A DNA stretch of 64,000 nt from Pantoea nemavictus (GCF_037479095.1 NZ_JBBGZW010000001.1:434001-498000), one strand, 5' to 3'. Numbered from the stretch's first letter, positions 52,137 to 61,225 are shown. The notes: generated by a model not told the origin, from the sequence alone. Made by a program: numbers and translations.

Positions 52137-53045
52137 TTACTGCTCCTTCGCCTGCGGCAGCGTAATGCCGCTGAAAATTTTGATTACCGCGCTGTCATCT
52201 TCACGACCGTGACCGGCATTGCTGGCTTCGGTAAACATGTTGAGCGCGGTGGACGCCAGCGGCAGCGGGAAGTGCAGCGACTTGGCGGTATCCGCCACCA
52301 GGTTGAGATCTTTGACGAAGATATCGACTGCAGATTTCGGCGAGTAATCGCCATCGACCACGTGACGCATGCGGTTTTCAAACATCCATGAGTTACCGGC
52401 GGCGTTGGTCACCACGTCGTACATGGTGTCGAGCGGAATACCGGCACGCGCGGCCAGCGCCATCGCTTCGGCGCCCACGGCAATGTGCACACCCGCCAGC
52501 AGCTGGTGAATGATTTTGACGGTGGAGCCCAGACCAATTTCGCTGCCCACGCGATAGACTTTCGCCGCCACCGCATCCAGCACCGGCTTGAGCAGCGCAA
52601 AAGCCTCATCGCTGCCGGACGCCATCACGGTCATCTCGCCAACCGCCGCTTTGGCCGCGCCACCGGAAACGGGCGCATCCAGCATCAGCAGCTGATGCTG
52701 AGCCAGCTGCTGTTCTATCGCCTGCGCATCCTGTGAAGAGATGGTGGACGACACCATCACCACCGTGCCCGGCTTGAGCTGCGCCGCCACACCGTTTTCA
52801 CCGAACAGAATGGCCTTCACCTGCGCGGCGTTAACCACCAGCAGCAGCACCGCATCCAGTTCTGCAGCAAAGCTGGCAGCGGAGGTCTGTGCATCACGTG
52901 CTCCGGCCTGACGCAGGGTTTCCAGCGCCTGCGGATTCAGATCAACTCCCCAGGTATTCAATCCTGCACGGATACAAGACTGCGCGGCACCCATGCCCAT
53001 AGAACCTAAACCAATCACGCCGATGTTATTCACGGTTGCTGACAC
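52137..53045 (-). CDS. ltnD: L-threonate dehydrogenase LtnD (YgbJ)
   Basis: 302 residues, beta-hydroxyacid dehydrogenase family. NAD-binding IGVIGLGSMGMGAAQSCIRAG, substrate-binding DAPVSGGAAKAAVGEMTVMASG, and catalytic-lysine segment GLGSTVKIIHQLLAGVHIAVGAEAMA split over residues 165-190. Oxidises L-threonate at C2. First gene of the leftward catabolic operon; the 255-bp gap to the divergent regulator holds its promoter. Confidence 0.92.
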   Translation of the reverse strand: MSATVNNIGVIGLGSMGMGAAQSCIRAGLNTWGVDLNPQALETLRQAGARDAQTSAASFAAELDAVLLLVVNAAQVKAILFGENGVAAQLKPGTVVMVSSTISSQDAQAIEQQLAQHQLLMLDAPVSGGAAKAAVGEMTVMASGSDEAFALLKPVLDAVAAKVYRVGSEIGLGSTVKIIHQLLAGVHIAVGAEAMALAARAGIPLDTMYDVVTNAAGNSWMFENRMRHVVDGDYSPKSAVDIFVKDLNLVADTAKSLHFPLPLASTALNMFTEASNAGHGREDDSAVIKIFSGITLPQAKEQ

Positions 53046-53300
53046 AGCAAACCTCCATTGTTAATTTAAGTGATAATTTGTTCATTGGTGTTAAGTCTGC
53101 CGCAGATACTGGGCAATAAACGTGCGTAACATCACAAAAATTAACTTAGATGCGTAATGATTAACATCAATTCACAGTACCGCCCTGACGCGAAATCCCC
53201 TGGCAGCCCGGCTTTCTTGTTAGATTTCGGCAACATAAATTGTGCTGCGGGCTGTGAATCGATGATCTACAATGTGAAAAAATGATAATTCAGGGAGAGC

Positions 53301-54065
53301 ATGGTGATTCCGGTTGAACGTCATCAACAAATTCTAACGCTGGTTGCTGAACGCGGCGTGGTGAGCATTGCCGAGCTGACTGAGCGGTTGAGCGTATCGC
53401 ATATGACGATTCGTCGCGATGTGCAGAAGCTGGAAGAGCAAGGCGCGGTACTGTCGGTATCGGGCGGTGTGCGTTCGGCCGATCGGCTGGCGGCAGAACC
53501 GTCGCATCTGGCGAAAACCAACATGTACAGCGGCGAGAAAATGGCGATTGGTCAGTACGCTGCGCGTCATATTCCACGCAACAGCTGCATTTATCTGGAC
53601 GCCGGCACCACCACGTTAGCGCTGGCGCGTGAACTGGTTGAGCGTGACGATCTGCTGGTGGTGACCAATGATTTCGTGATTGCGCGGCTGCTGATGGAGA
53701 GTAGCGACTGCAAGCTGATTCACACGGGCGGTACGGTGTGTCGTGAGAACCGTTCCAGCGTAGGTGAAGCGGCGGCGCGCAGTTTGCGTCAGTTGGCGAT
53801 TGATATCGCCTTTATTTCCGCTTCCTGTTGGGGCCCGCGCGGACTGTATACGCCGGATGAGGATAAAGTGCCGGTGAAGCAGGCGGCGAGCGATGTTAGC
53901 AGTAAGCGCGTGTTGCTGAGCGACAGCTCAAAGTACAACAAGATAGCTACGCATCTGGCGTTGCCGCTGGAGCGATTTGATATCCTGGTTACGGATGCGG
54001 AGTTGAGTAAAGCTGGACGCGAAGCGTTAAGTGCGGGGAGTTGGGAATTGGTGATTGCGGGATGA
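53301..54065 (+). CDS. ygbI: DeoR-family regulator (YgbI-like)
   Basis: 254 residues. N-terminal DeoR HTH (ERHQQILTLVAERGVVSIAEL then LSVSHMTIRRDVQKLEEQGAV), C-terminal sugar-phosphate isomerase-like sensor domain (CIYLDAGTTTLALARELVERDDLLVVTNDF read in pieces, SSVGEAAARSLRQLAIDIAFISAS). Divergent from ltnD, the arrangement of ygbI and ygbJ in E. coli; the expected role is repressor of the threonate operon responding to a pathway intermediate. Confidence 0.88.
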   Translation: MVIPVERHQQILTLVAERGVVSIAELTERLSVSHMTIRRDVQKLEEQGAVLSVSGGVRSADRLAAEPSHLAKTNMYSGEKMAIGQYAARHIPRNSCIYLDAGTTTLALARELVERDDLLVVTNDFVIARLLMESSDCKLIHTGGTVCRENRSSVGEAAARSLRQLAIDIAFISASCWGPRGLYTPDEDKVPVKQAASDVSSKRVLLSDSSKYNKIATHLALPLERFDILVTDAELSKAGREALSAGSWELVIAG

Positions 54066-54084
54066 GTTTTTTAAATTGTGCTCG

Positions 54085-54208
54085 CTGTCCCCCTCCTCGG
54101 TCCTCCCCCATTGATGGGGGAGGACGATGCTGCTACATGCGAGTTAGGAGTGGCATGTGGCAGCGTCTCCTTCCCCCGCTTGCGGGGGAAGGCCGGGATG
54201 GGGGACAG
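54085..54208. repeat. Two GC-rich hairpins between ygbI and plaP
   Basis: GTCCTCCCCCATTGATGGGG followed by GAGGAC (about 54102-54127) and CTTCCCCCGCTTGCGGGGGA followed by AGG (about 54170-54193) are REP-like palindromes related in texture to the arrays near nac, here with C5/G5 arms. They lie between convergent genes. Confidence 0.7.
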
Positions 54209-54222
54209 CGACTTCAATCAAA

Positions 54223-55581
54223 TCACACTTCTTCGCTGAACTGCGGTACTGGATTGCGGAACGTGCGGGTGACAAACGCCAGGTAGATAATACCAATCGC
54301 CGCCCACACCAGGCCGAGCACCATCGAGGTCTCTTCCAGGTTAATCCACAACGCACCGACTGTCAGGGCGCCCATTACCGGCAGCACCAGATAGTTGAGG
54401 TGATCTTTCAGCGTCTTGTTACGCTTCTCACGGATCCAGAACTGGGCAATCACCGACAGGTTCACAAAGGTGAACGCGACCAGCGCACCGAAGTTAATCA
54501 GCGCGGTTGCCGTGACCAGGTCGAAGTTTATCGCCATCAGCGCCACGGCACCCACCAGCAGCACGTTCAGTGACGGCGTGCGGTATTTCGGATGCACGAA
54601 ACCAAAGAAACGCTGCGGGAACACGCCATCGCGGCCCATCACGTACATCAGACGTGAAACACCGGCGTGTGCGGCCATACCGGAAGCCAGCACCGTCACC
54701 ACCGAGAAGATCAGAATGCCAATCTGCAGCGCTTTACCCGCTACGAACAGCATGATTTCTGGCTGTGAAGAGTCCGGATTCTGGAAACGCGAGATGTCCG
54801 GGAAGTACAGCTGCAGGAAGTAAGAGACACCAATAAAGATCACACCACCAATCAGCGCGGTGAGGAAAATCGCGCGTGGGATGGTGCGTTCTGCATCTTT
54901 GGTCTCTTCCGACAGCGAACTGATGCCGTCAAAGCCGAGGAACGAGAAGCACAGAATGGTCGCGCCGGTAATCATCGGCACCACATGCGCATTCTCAGAC
55001 CAGAACGGCTTGCTGCTGGTTAACGTCCCTTCGCCAACACCGTGCGCCACACCGTAAACCACCATGCCGGTAATCACCACCATCACCACCACTTGCAACA
55101 CGACGATCACGCTGTTGAAGTTGGCAACGGTTTTGATTCCACGCAGGTTGGAGATGGTCATAAAGGCCACCAGCAGCACCACGAAAATCCACGACGGAAT
55201 GCCCGGCACCAGCGTTTCAAAGTAGCTTTTCGCCAGCAGGATGTTGATCATCGGCATGAACAGGTAGTCCAGCAGTGATGACCAGCCAACCATAAAGCCG
55301 ACGTGCGGACTGATTGCCTTCTGAGCATAGGTGTAAGCGGAGCCCGCAGATGGGAAGCGGCGTACCAGCTTGCCGTAGCTCACGGCAGTAAACAGAATCG
55401 CGATCAGGGCGAAAGCATAAGCGGTGGCGACGTGGCCGTCGGTCAATCCAGACACGATACCGAAGGTATCAAACAGGGTCATTGGCTGCATATACGCCAG
55501 GCCCATCATGACAACCGGGATCAAGGTCAGGGATTTTTTCAGGTGTGCACGCTGAGGTGCGGCAGAGGTGTTAAGCGACAT
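54223..55581 (-). CDS. plaP: Putrescine importer PlaP (YeeF)
   Basis: 452 residues, APC-superfamily transporter with 12 membrane segments. It matches E. coli PlaP better than Puu[73 protein letters not shown] and the C-terminus RTFRNPVPQ. Position between sbcB and yeeZ-his is also that of E. coli plaP. Putrescine uptake feeds PuuA/PuuB encoded next door. The start (ATGTCGCTTAAC) is embedded in the stop of a small upstream ORF. Confidence 0.9.
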   Translation of the reverse strand: MSLNTSAAPQRAHLKKSLTLIPVVMMGLAYMQPMTLFDTFGIVSGLTDGHVATAYAFALIAILFTAVSYGKLVRRFPSAGSAYTYAQKAISPHVGFMVGWSSLLDYLFMPMINILLAKSYFETLVPGIPSWIFVVLLVAFMTISNLRGIKTVANFNSVIVVLQVVVMVVITGMVVYGVAHGVGEGTLTSSKPFWSENAHVVPMITGATILCFSFLGFDGISSLSEETKDAERTIPRAIFLTALIGGVIFIGVSYFLQLYFPDISRFQNPDSSQPEIMLFVAGKALQIGILIFSVVTVLASGMAAHAGVSRLMYVMGRDGVFPQRFFGFVHPKYRTPSLNVLLVGAVALMAINFDLVTATALINFGALVAFTFVNLSVIAQFWIREKRNKTLKDHLNYLVLPVMGALTVGALWINLEETSMVLGLVWAAIGIIYLAFVTRTFRNPVPQFSEEV

Positions 55582-55744
55582 TGTTCAGGCCCCCGCAAGC
55601 GACAACCGCGATCGGCTGAGCTACCGGGATACTGCGCAATTTGCTGCAGTGAGAAGTGATATAAGTGTTTACGATTGTCGCGGCGCCGTAGTCATCACGG
55701 AAGCGAGAACCAGCCTGAGCTGGTGCAATGTTAAACAGTCCCAT
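55571..55744 (-). CDS. 57-residue ORF overlapping plaP start (YoeI-like position)
   Basis: ATG at 55744 with a strong GAGGA box 8 bases upstream; the product begins [20 protein letters not shown] and ends GGLNNVA. Its last codons AAT GTC GCT TAA contain the plaP start ATG TCG CTT, an 11-nt overlap in the -1 register. In E. coli the small ORF yoeI (MGQFFAY..., ending DHVA) overlaps plaP in exactly this way as I recall, but is only about 20 residues and its middle differs. Likely translated and coupled to plaP; function unknown. Only a weak GGGGG site serves plaP directly. Confidence 0.6.
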   Translation of the reverse strand: MGLFNIAPAQAGSRFRDDYGAATIVNTYITSHCSKLRSIPVAQPIAVVACGGLNNVA

Positions 55745-55763
55745 CTTTGTTTTCCTCAAATCT

Positions 55764-55812
55764 CACGCTCAAGCGTGTTTGTCGGTATCTATCTATCCGG
55801 ATGCGTGTCCGG
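55764..55812 (-). promoter_or_regulatory. Two hairpins in the leader of the small ORF-plaP transcript
   Basis: CCGGA/TCCGG with a 6-nt loop (55797-55812) and CACGCTCAAGCGTG (55764-55777). The second ends about 4 bp before the GAGGA box of the 57-residue ORF, where it could modulate ribosome access. Confidence 0.5.
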
Positions 55813-55842
55813 CCTCGTTTAAATTTCAGTGAGTACATCATG

Positions 55843-55875
55843 CAAAAAAATAACCGACGCGGTTAACGTCGGTTA
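55843..55875 (-). terminator. Rho-independent terminator of puuA
   Basis: On the minus strand: stem AACCGACG/CGTCGGTT with a 7-nt loop, followed by ATTTTTTT. It lies 78 bp after the puuA stop and ahead of the plaP leader, so plaP needs its own promoter. Confidence 0.85.
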
Positions 55876-55952
55876 GTTCTCATTTTGCAGGGCGCGTATT
55901 TTGCCCCAACTTATGCCATCGGCACAAGACGTTAGATCAATTCTTCTCAGGC

Positions 55953-57368
55953 TCAGGCGTTCTTCAACATCCAGTCGATTTCCGTCGAGGTGATCAGCCG
56001 CTCAAACTGCATTAACTCATACTGTTTGCAGCTGTGCCACACCCCGCTAAATCGCTCGCCCAACAGCTTCTGTAGCGGATAGCTATTCTCGAATTCATAC
56101 AGCGCATCGCTCTGGCGAATCGGCAATGCGAGCCCTTCAGCTTCATGTCCGTTGCCCTGCACCGCAGGCGGTAAAGGTAGCTGATTATCCAGACCGTGCA
56201 ATATTCCGGCAAGAATTGTTGACACCACCAGATAGGGATTTGCATCCGCACCGGCCACGCGATACTCGATGCGGTGGTTATCGGCATCGCCGCAAGGCAC
56301 GCGCAGGGCAACCGTACGGTTGTTGTGTCCCCACGATGCCTGCAGCGGCACGTAGGCTTCCGGCAGGAAGCGGCGATAGGCGTTCACGTTGGGGGCCAGT
56401 AGCGCCATCGAGGCCGGCATCAGGTCGATCATGCCCGCCAGCGCGCGTTTCATCAGTGGAGAATCGCTGCCGTCATCGAGGGCGAAGGCATTGTGGTCGG
56501 CGGCATCCAGCATGCTGATGTGTACATGCATGCCGCTGCCCGCGTACTCTTCATACGGCTTAGCCATAAAAGTGGCTGTCATACCGTGATTTTCTGCCAC
56601 CTGACGCACCAGCCGTTTCAGCTGGATGGCATGGTCGCACGCCTTCAGCACGTCGCGCGCGTGATGCAGATTGATCTCGAACTGACCAGGCGACGCTTCC
56701 GCCAGCGCGCCATCCGCCGGAATGCCCTGCTGTTTGGCTAGACGATCGATATCACGCAGCACGTCGGCAAAATGGTCAAGATTATCGACCGAGTAAACCT
56801 GGCTCTGCATATTGCGATCGTCGCTGCCCGGCGAGCACGGCGGCTGGATAAACCCCTCCGCATCGCGCTTTTTATCCACCAGATAGAACTCCAGCTCTAC
56901 CGCTACCACCGGGAATAATCCGCGATTGCGCAGCTGTTGCCACAACCGGTTGAGGACATTACGGGGTTCAACGTCAAAGGGAGTGCCATCTTGGTTACAC
57001 ATAGTCAGCAGCAGCTGGGCGATGTGCGTGGGATCGGCGGCAGAGGGAATTAAGGTTCCGGGAACCGGAATGCAGAGGTGGTCGGGTTCGCCCAGTGACT
57101 GTCCAAGTCCGGCTTCTTCGACGGTGTTGCCGAGAATATCCATGGCGAAAACCGAGGCCGGGAAGTAACACCCTTTTTCCAGTTTAGCCAGCGCTGAGAC
57201 GGGAATGCGTTTACCGCGAAACACCCCATTTAAATCATTAAGAAGAATATCGACATACTGCGTTTCAGGATGGCGTTCCAGCCAGGTTTTGACCTCCAGC
57301 TGGAACGCGCTTGTTCGTTTCTCTTCACTGTGTCGCGTGAAGTCTTCTACTTCTACGAGGTTCGTCAT
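55953..57368 (-). CDS. puuA: Glutamate-putrescine ligase PuuA
   Basis: 471 residues, glutamine-synthetase fold. N-terminal beta-grasp region YVDILLNDLNGVFRGKRIPV; catalytic region VVAVELEFYLVDKK, GQFEINLHH, AGSGMHVHISM and NRTVALRVPCGDADNHRIEYRVAGADANPY (read in pieces). Makes gamma-glutamylputrescine with ATP, the first step of the Puu pathway. Divergent from puuD; the 213-bp gap has a repeated inverted motif that may be the PuuR operator. Confidence 0.93.
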   Translation of the reverse strand: MTNLVEVEDFTRHSEEKRTSAFQLEVKTWLERHPETQYVDILLNDLNGVFRGKRIPVSALAKLEKGCYFPASVFAMDILGNTVEEAGLGQSLGEPDHLCIPVPGTLIPSAADPTHIAQLLLTMCNQDGTPFDVEPRNVLNRLWQQLRNRGLFPVVAVELEFYLVDKKRDAEGFIQPPCSPGSDDRNMQSQVYSVDNLDHFADVLRDIDRLAKQQGIPADGALAEASPGQFEINLHHARDVLKACDHAIQLKRLVRQVAENHGMTATFMAKPYEEYAGSGMHVHISMLDAADHNAFALDDGSDSPLMKRALAGMIDLMPASMALLAPNVNAYRRFLPEAYVPLQASWGHNNRTVALRVPCGDADNHRIEYRVAGADANPYLVVSTILAGILHGLDNQLPLPPAVQGNGHEAEGLALPIRQSDALYEFENSYPLQKLLGERFSGVWHSCKQYELMQFERLITSTEIDWMLKNA

Positions 57369-57451
57369 GATCCCACCCGCCCTTTACCGTTTAGAATTGG
57401 TGCGCGCAATGCTCAAAATAACAGCCACTCCTCTAACATAGCGCTAACGCA

Positions 57452-57528
57452 AAAAGTGTGCAAATGTAACAATTCTGCTGGAGGAATGAACGACTGATTG
57501 CTAGATTGACAAAATATTGCACACTTTT
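57452..57528. promoter_or_regulatory. Inverted 12-bp repeats in the puuA-puuD promoter region
   Basis: AAAAGTGTGCAA (57452-57463) and its exact complement TTGCACACTTTT (57517-57528), centres 65 bp apart, in the divergent promoter region. A TTGACA occurs at 57506-57511. Likely PuuR sites by position, although they do not match the E. coli PuuR consensus I remember. Confidence 0.5.
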
Positions 57529-57581
57529 AACGCCAGCCGTGCCATTTCGGCGAAAATATTGAACAGCAGCGTGGAGACGTT

Positions 57582-58346
57582 ATGGGCATTATTTTTGACA
57601 AGCCTTTGATTGGCGTAGTGATGTGCCAGAACGTTATCGGCAGCCATGCCAGTCAAACGGTTCACAATAAATATCTCGACGCTATCGTCCTCGCCGGTGG
57701 CGTACCGCTGCCCTTGCCGCATCAGCTAATGCAGGCGCCTCATCTATTAGAAAACAGTATGACCGTGCTGGATGGCATTTTGCTGACCGGCAGCCCAAGT
57801 AACATTGAACCCTGGCACTATGGCGAAGACGGCAAAGAGGCGCATGCCGATCCGGCGCGCGATCGCCTCGCTTTCGGCGTGATCACACATGCGGCTGGTA
57901 AAAAGATGCCGATGTTTGGCATTTGTCGTGGCCTGCAGGAGCTGGTGGTCGCCAACGGCGGCGCGTTGCATCGTCAGTTACATATGACGCATCTTTTTCA
58001 GGAACACCGGGAAGACGACACGCTCTCGCTGGATGAGCAATATGCGCCGGTGCATGAGGTGCAGCCAGAAGCCGACGGCATGCTGAGCCAGCTGCTCGGC
58101 AGCACCGAGGCCTTCGCCGTCAATTCGTTACACGGTCAGGGCATTCGTGAAACCGGTCCGCAGCTGCGCGTGGAAGCACGTGCGCCCGATGGACTGATTG
58201 AAGCCGTTAGCCTGCCAAAACACCCTTTCGCCCTTGCGGTGCAATGGCATCCGGAATGGCATTCTGAGCGCGATCCGGTTTCGCGCCGTTTATTTGAGGC
58301 CTTTATCCACGCAGCTGCCGGTTATCACAAGGAAAAACAGCCATGA
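57582..58346 (+). CDS. puuD: Gamma-glutamyl-GABA hydrolase PuuD
   Basis: 254 residues, class I glutamine-amidotransferase fold. Nucleophile Cys115 in MFGICRGLQELVVANGG; His/Glu partners in VQWHPEWHSERDPVSRRLFEAF. Begins GVVMCQNVIGSHASQTVHNKY. Hydrolyses gamma-glutamyl-GABA to glutamate and GABA. Overlaps puuR by 4 bp (ATGA). Confidence 0.93.
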   Translation: MGIIFDKPLIGVVMCQNVIGSHASQTVHNKYLDAIVLAGGVPLPLPHQLMQAPHLLENSMTVLDGILLTGSPSNIEPWHYGEDGKEAHADPARDRLAFGVITHAAGKKMPMFGICRGLQELVVANGGALHRQLHMTHLFQEHREDDTLSLDEQYAPVHEVQPEADGMLSQLLGSTEAFAVNSLHGQGIRETGPQLRVEARAPDGLIEAVSLPKHPFALAVQWHPEWHSERDPVSRRLFEAFIHAAAGYHKEKQP

Positions 58347-58900
58347 ATGATGCCACTCTGGCCCCCGGACGGCGCTTATCGCAGATCCGGCAAGAGTTGG
58401 GATTGTCTCAGCGTCGCGTCGCTGAATTGTCAGGTTTAACGCACAGCGCGATTAGCACCATCGAACAGGACAAAGTGAGCCCGGCGGTTAGCACCTTACA
58501 GAAGCTGCTGAAGGTTTACGGGTTATCGCTGTCGGAGTTTTTCTCCGAACCCAAAACCCATGCCACGCCGCGGGTGATTGTGCGCCCGGAAGAGTGCGTG
58601 GAGATCGGCAGCCTGGGCGTATCGCTGCTGCTGATAGATAACGGTGCCGCGCGACGCGCGCTGGCGATGCTGCTGGAGCGTTATGAACCCGGCGCCAGTA
58701 CCGGGGAAAAATTGCGCCATCCCGGCGAGGAGACTGGCACGGTGCTGGAAGGCGAGATCACGCTGGTGGTGAACGGCCAGAGTTATCACTTATACCGCGG
58801 TGAAAGCTATGTGATTGACACCGGCCTGCCGCACAGTTTTACCAATACCTCAGATCAGCCGTGTCGCATTGTTAGCGCGCATACGCCCGCCAATTTTTAA
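58343..58900 (+). CDS. puuR: Puu pathway repressor PuuR
   Basis: 185 residues. N-terminal XRE-type HTH (RLSQIRQELGLSQRRVAEL then GLTHSAISTIEQDKVSPAVST), C-terminal cupin (GEETGTVLEGEITLVVNG, YVIDTGLPHSFTNTSDQPCR). In E. coli PuuR represses puuAP and puuDRCBE and is relieved by putrescine. Located between puuD and puuB as in E. coli, though puuC is missing after it. Confidence 0.92.
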   Translation: MNDATLAPGRRLSQIRQELGLSQRRVAELSGLTHSAISTIEQDKVSPAVSTLQKLLKVYGLSLSEFFSEPKTHATPRVIVRPEECVEIGSLGVSLLLIDNGAARRALAMLLERYEPGASTGEKLRHPGEETGTVLEGEITLVVNGQSYHLYRGESYVIDTGLPHSFTNTSDQPCRIVSAHTPANF

Positions 58901-58924
58901 GGTTTCGCGCTTAAGGAGGATTGA

Positions 58925-60202
58925 ATGCAACATGTGGGAAGTTATTACGCTGCTACCGCCAACGCCCATGCGCCCTGGCCGGAGCTGCAGGAGTCGGTAC
59001 AGTGCGATGTCTGCATTATTGGCGGCGGCTTTACCGGGCTTTCATCCGCGCTATTTCTGACCGAAGCCGGTTACGACGTGGTGCTGCTTGAAGCGGCAAA
59101 AATCGGCTTTGGTGCCAGCGGCCGCAACGGCGGCCAGGTGGTCAATTCGTATAGCCGCGACGTGGATGTGATTGAGCAGCGCTACGGCAAACAAACTGCA
59201 CAGATGCTCGGCAGCATGATGTTTGAAGGCGCAGACATTATCCGCGACCGTATCGACCGATACGCCATCGCCTGCGACTATCGCCCCGGCGGCATTTTCG
59301 CCGCGCTCAATCAACGGCAAATGGGCCATCTACGCAGCCAGCAAGCCAGCTGGGCGCGCTACGGCAATCACGATTTGGAACTGCTGGATGAACGCGGTAT
59401 TCGTCGCGAAGTGGCGACCGATCGTTATGTCGGTGGCTTACTTGATAAACGTGGTGGACATCTGCATCCGCTTAATCTGGCGCTCGGTGAAGCGGAAGCG
59501 ATTCGTCGGCATGGCGGGCGCATTTATGAGCAGTCGGCAGCGCTCGAAGTGAAATACGGCGCACCGCATCGGGTGAAAACCGCCAAAGGTGAAGTAAGCG
59601 CTACCTTCGTGATTTTTGCCGGCAACGCCTATTTACCGTCACAACTTGAACCGCGCCTGACGCGCAAAAGCATGCCGTGCGGTTCGCAGATCGTCACCAC
59701 CGAGCCTTTAACGCGTGACCAGGCGCTGGGTTTGTTGCCAAACAATCATTGCGTGGAGGATTGTAATTATCTGCTTGATTACTTCCGCCTCACCGCGGAT
59801 AACCGGCTGCTGTATGGCGGCGGCGTGGTGTACGGCGCGCGCGAGCCGGATGATATCGAAGCGCTGATTCGTCCCAAGCTGCTGCGCACCTTTCCGCAGC
59901 TGCGTGATATCAAAATCAGCCACCGCTGGAGTGGCAATTTCCTGCTCACCTTGTCGCGCATGCCGCAGTTCGGGCAAATCGAGAAGAACGCGTTCTTTAT
60001 GCAGGGCGACAGCGGCCACGGCGTCACCTGTACCCATCTTTCGGGGAAATTGATTGCTGAGGTTCTGCGCGGGCATGCGGAACGGTTTGATGCGTTCGCG
60101 AAGTTGCCGCATCTGCCGTTCCCAGGTGGGCGACGGTTTAAGGTGCCGCTCACGGCGATGGGCGCGGTTTGGTATGCGCTGAGGGATCGGTTGGGGGTTT
60201 GA
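58925..60202 (+). CDS. puuB: Gamma-glutamylputrescine oxidase PuuB
   Basis: 425 residues, DAO-type FAD oxidoreductase. Dinucleotide-binding VCIIGGGFTGLSSALFLTEAG, then GASGRNGGQVVNSYSRD; C-terminal MQGDSGHGVTCTHLSGKLIAE. AAGGAGG precedes the ATG. Oxidises gamma-glutamylputrescine to the aldehyde with H2O2. In E. coli puuC lies between puuR and puuB; here the gap is 24 bp and no puuC is present. Confidence 0.93.
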   Translation: MQHVGSYYAATANAHAPWPELQESVQCDVCIIGGGFTGLSSALFLTEAGYDVVLLEAAKIGFGASGRNGGQVVNSYSRDVDVIEQRYGKQTAQMLGSMMFEGADIIRDRIDRYAIACDYRPGGIFAALNQRQMGHLRSQQASWARYGNHDLELLDERGIRREVATDRYVGGLLDKRGGHLHPLNLALGEAEAIRRHGGRIYEQSAALEVKYGAPHRVKTAKGEVSATFVIFAGNAYLPSQLEPRLTRKSMPCGSQIVTTEPLTRDQALGLLPNNHCVEDCNYLLDYFRLTADNRLLYGGGVVYGAREPDDIEALIRPKLLRTFPQLRDIKISHRWSGNFLLTLSRMPQFGQIEKNAFFMQGDSGHGVTCTHLSGKLIAEVLRGHAERFDAFAKLPHLPFPGGRRFKVPLTAMGAVWYALRDRLGV

Positions 60203-60205
60203 CCA

Positions 60206-60256
60206 GGTCGCCAGGAAGGGCGACCATCCATCATCGGGTGCGCATTAGTGCGCACC
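60206..60256. repeat. Degenerate family A and intact family B palindromes
   Basis: GGTCGCC/GGCGACC with a 6-nt loop (60206-60225), then GGTGCGCATTAGTGCGCACC (60237-60256), between the convergent puuB and yeeZ genes. Confidence 0.82.
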
Positions 60257-60264
60257 TAAAAAAC

Positions 60265-61092
60265 TTACTCCAGCGGCATTTTCATCGGATCATCATAGTT
60301 GTACTCAAACCCCAACTCATTAGCGATCTTCGAGCCATCAATCACCTTCCCGTTAGAACGCTCTGATTCAGCGAAAAACGTTGGCGGCTCGAGCCCTAAC
60401 TGCTTCGACACACTCGGATAAAAACTGTCGCGCGACGGATGTTTCGAGGCACACAGGTTGTAAACGTGCCCGCCCTTTGGCGTTTGCAGCAGCAGCACAA
60501 TCGCGTCTACCACGTCGTCGAGATGCACCAGATTCACCGCATGGCCGCCATTTTCCAGGCCGGTTTTGCCCGCCAGAAAACGGCCAGGGTGACGATTTGG
60601 CCCGACTAATCCCGCGAGGCGTACAATATCCACGCTGGTTCCCGGCAGATCGTGCAGCCAGTTCTCCAACTCCACCAGCGTTTTACCGGCGACGGTTTCC
60701 GGCTGCAGCGGGCTGCTCTCTTTCATCACTCCTGCGCCACTGCCGTAAACCGACGTCGAGCTGGTGAAAATGATGCGCGGTACTTTATTCGCTAACGCGG
60801 TATCCACCACGTTCTGTACCGCCTGCATGTAATCTTCACCGCCTTTGACCGTGCGGCTGGCGGGCAAGGTCACCACCAGCGCATCCACCGCCATCAGCGT
60901 CGCTAAATCTTCGGCTTCGCACTCCAGCTCGGGCGTCAGCACCAACTGGAAGGCGGCAATGCCGCAGCGTCGTGCAGCGTCCACGCCATCCGGCGACGTT
61001 TTACTGCCGGTTACCTGCCAGCCGCGTGCCGTTAGCGCCATCGCCAGCGGCATACCCAGCCATCCCAGACCTACAATCGCGACCTTTTTCAT
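60265..61092 (-). CDS. yeeZ: NAD(P)-binding SDR-family protein YeeZ
   Basis: 275 residues from the ATG at 61092 (MKKVAIVGLGWLGMPLAMAL), GGAG upstream; the longer frame to 61155 lacks support. Matches E. coli YeeZ: GWQVTGSKTSPDGVDAARRCG, PRIIFTSSTSVYG, GTSVDIVRLAGLVGPNRHPG, CASKHPSRDSFYPSVSKQLGL. Extended short-chain dehydrogenase fold; reaction unknown. Divergent from hisL as in E. coli; the LysR gene yeeY is absent here. Confidence 0.92.
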   Translation of the reverse strand: MKKVAIVGLGWLGMPLAMALTARGWQVTGSKTSPDGVDAARRCGIAAFQLVLTPELECEAEDLATLMAVDALVVTLPASRTVKGGEDYMQAVQNVVDTALANKVPRIIFTSSTSVYGSGAGVMKESSPLQPETVAGKTLVELENWLHDLPGTSVDIVRLAGLVGPNRHPGRFLAGKTGLENGGHAVNLVHLDDVVDAIVLLLQTPKGGHVYNLCASKHPSRDSFYPSVSKQLGLEPPTFFAESERSNGKVIDGSKIANELGFEYNYDDPMKMPLE

Positions 61093-61196
61093 ATCGACTC
61101 CTGCTATGGGCTCACACTTCATCTTAGTGCCGGTAGATGTAGCAAACCAGCGCAAACTGTTTCGGGAGATTCCGGAAATTGACAGTTAAAAAAGGG

Positions 61197-61225
61197 TTGC
61201 CAATTGTCATCATCTTCGTTAGGTT
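61197..61225 (+). promoter_or_regulatory. his operon promoter
   Basis: TTGCCA (61197-61202), 17 bp, TAGGTT (61220-61225). The -10 TAGGTT is the one known for the E. coli/Salmonella his promoter. Confidence 0.82.

Noticed and set aside
54223..55581. Call as puuP because it borders puuA
   Set aside because: Residues throughout and the position between sbcB and yeeZ agree better with PlaP (YeeF).
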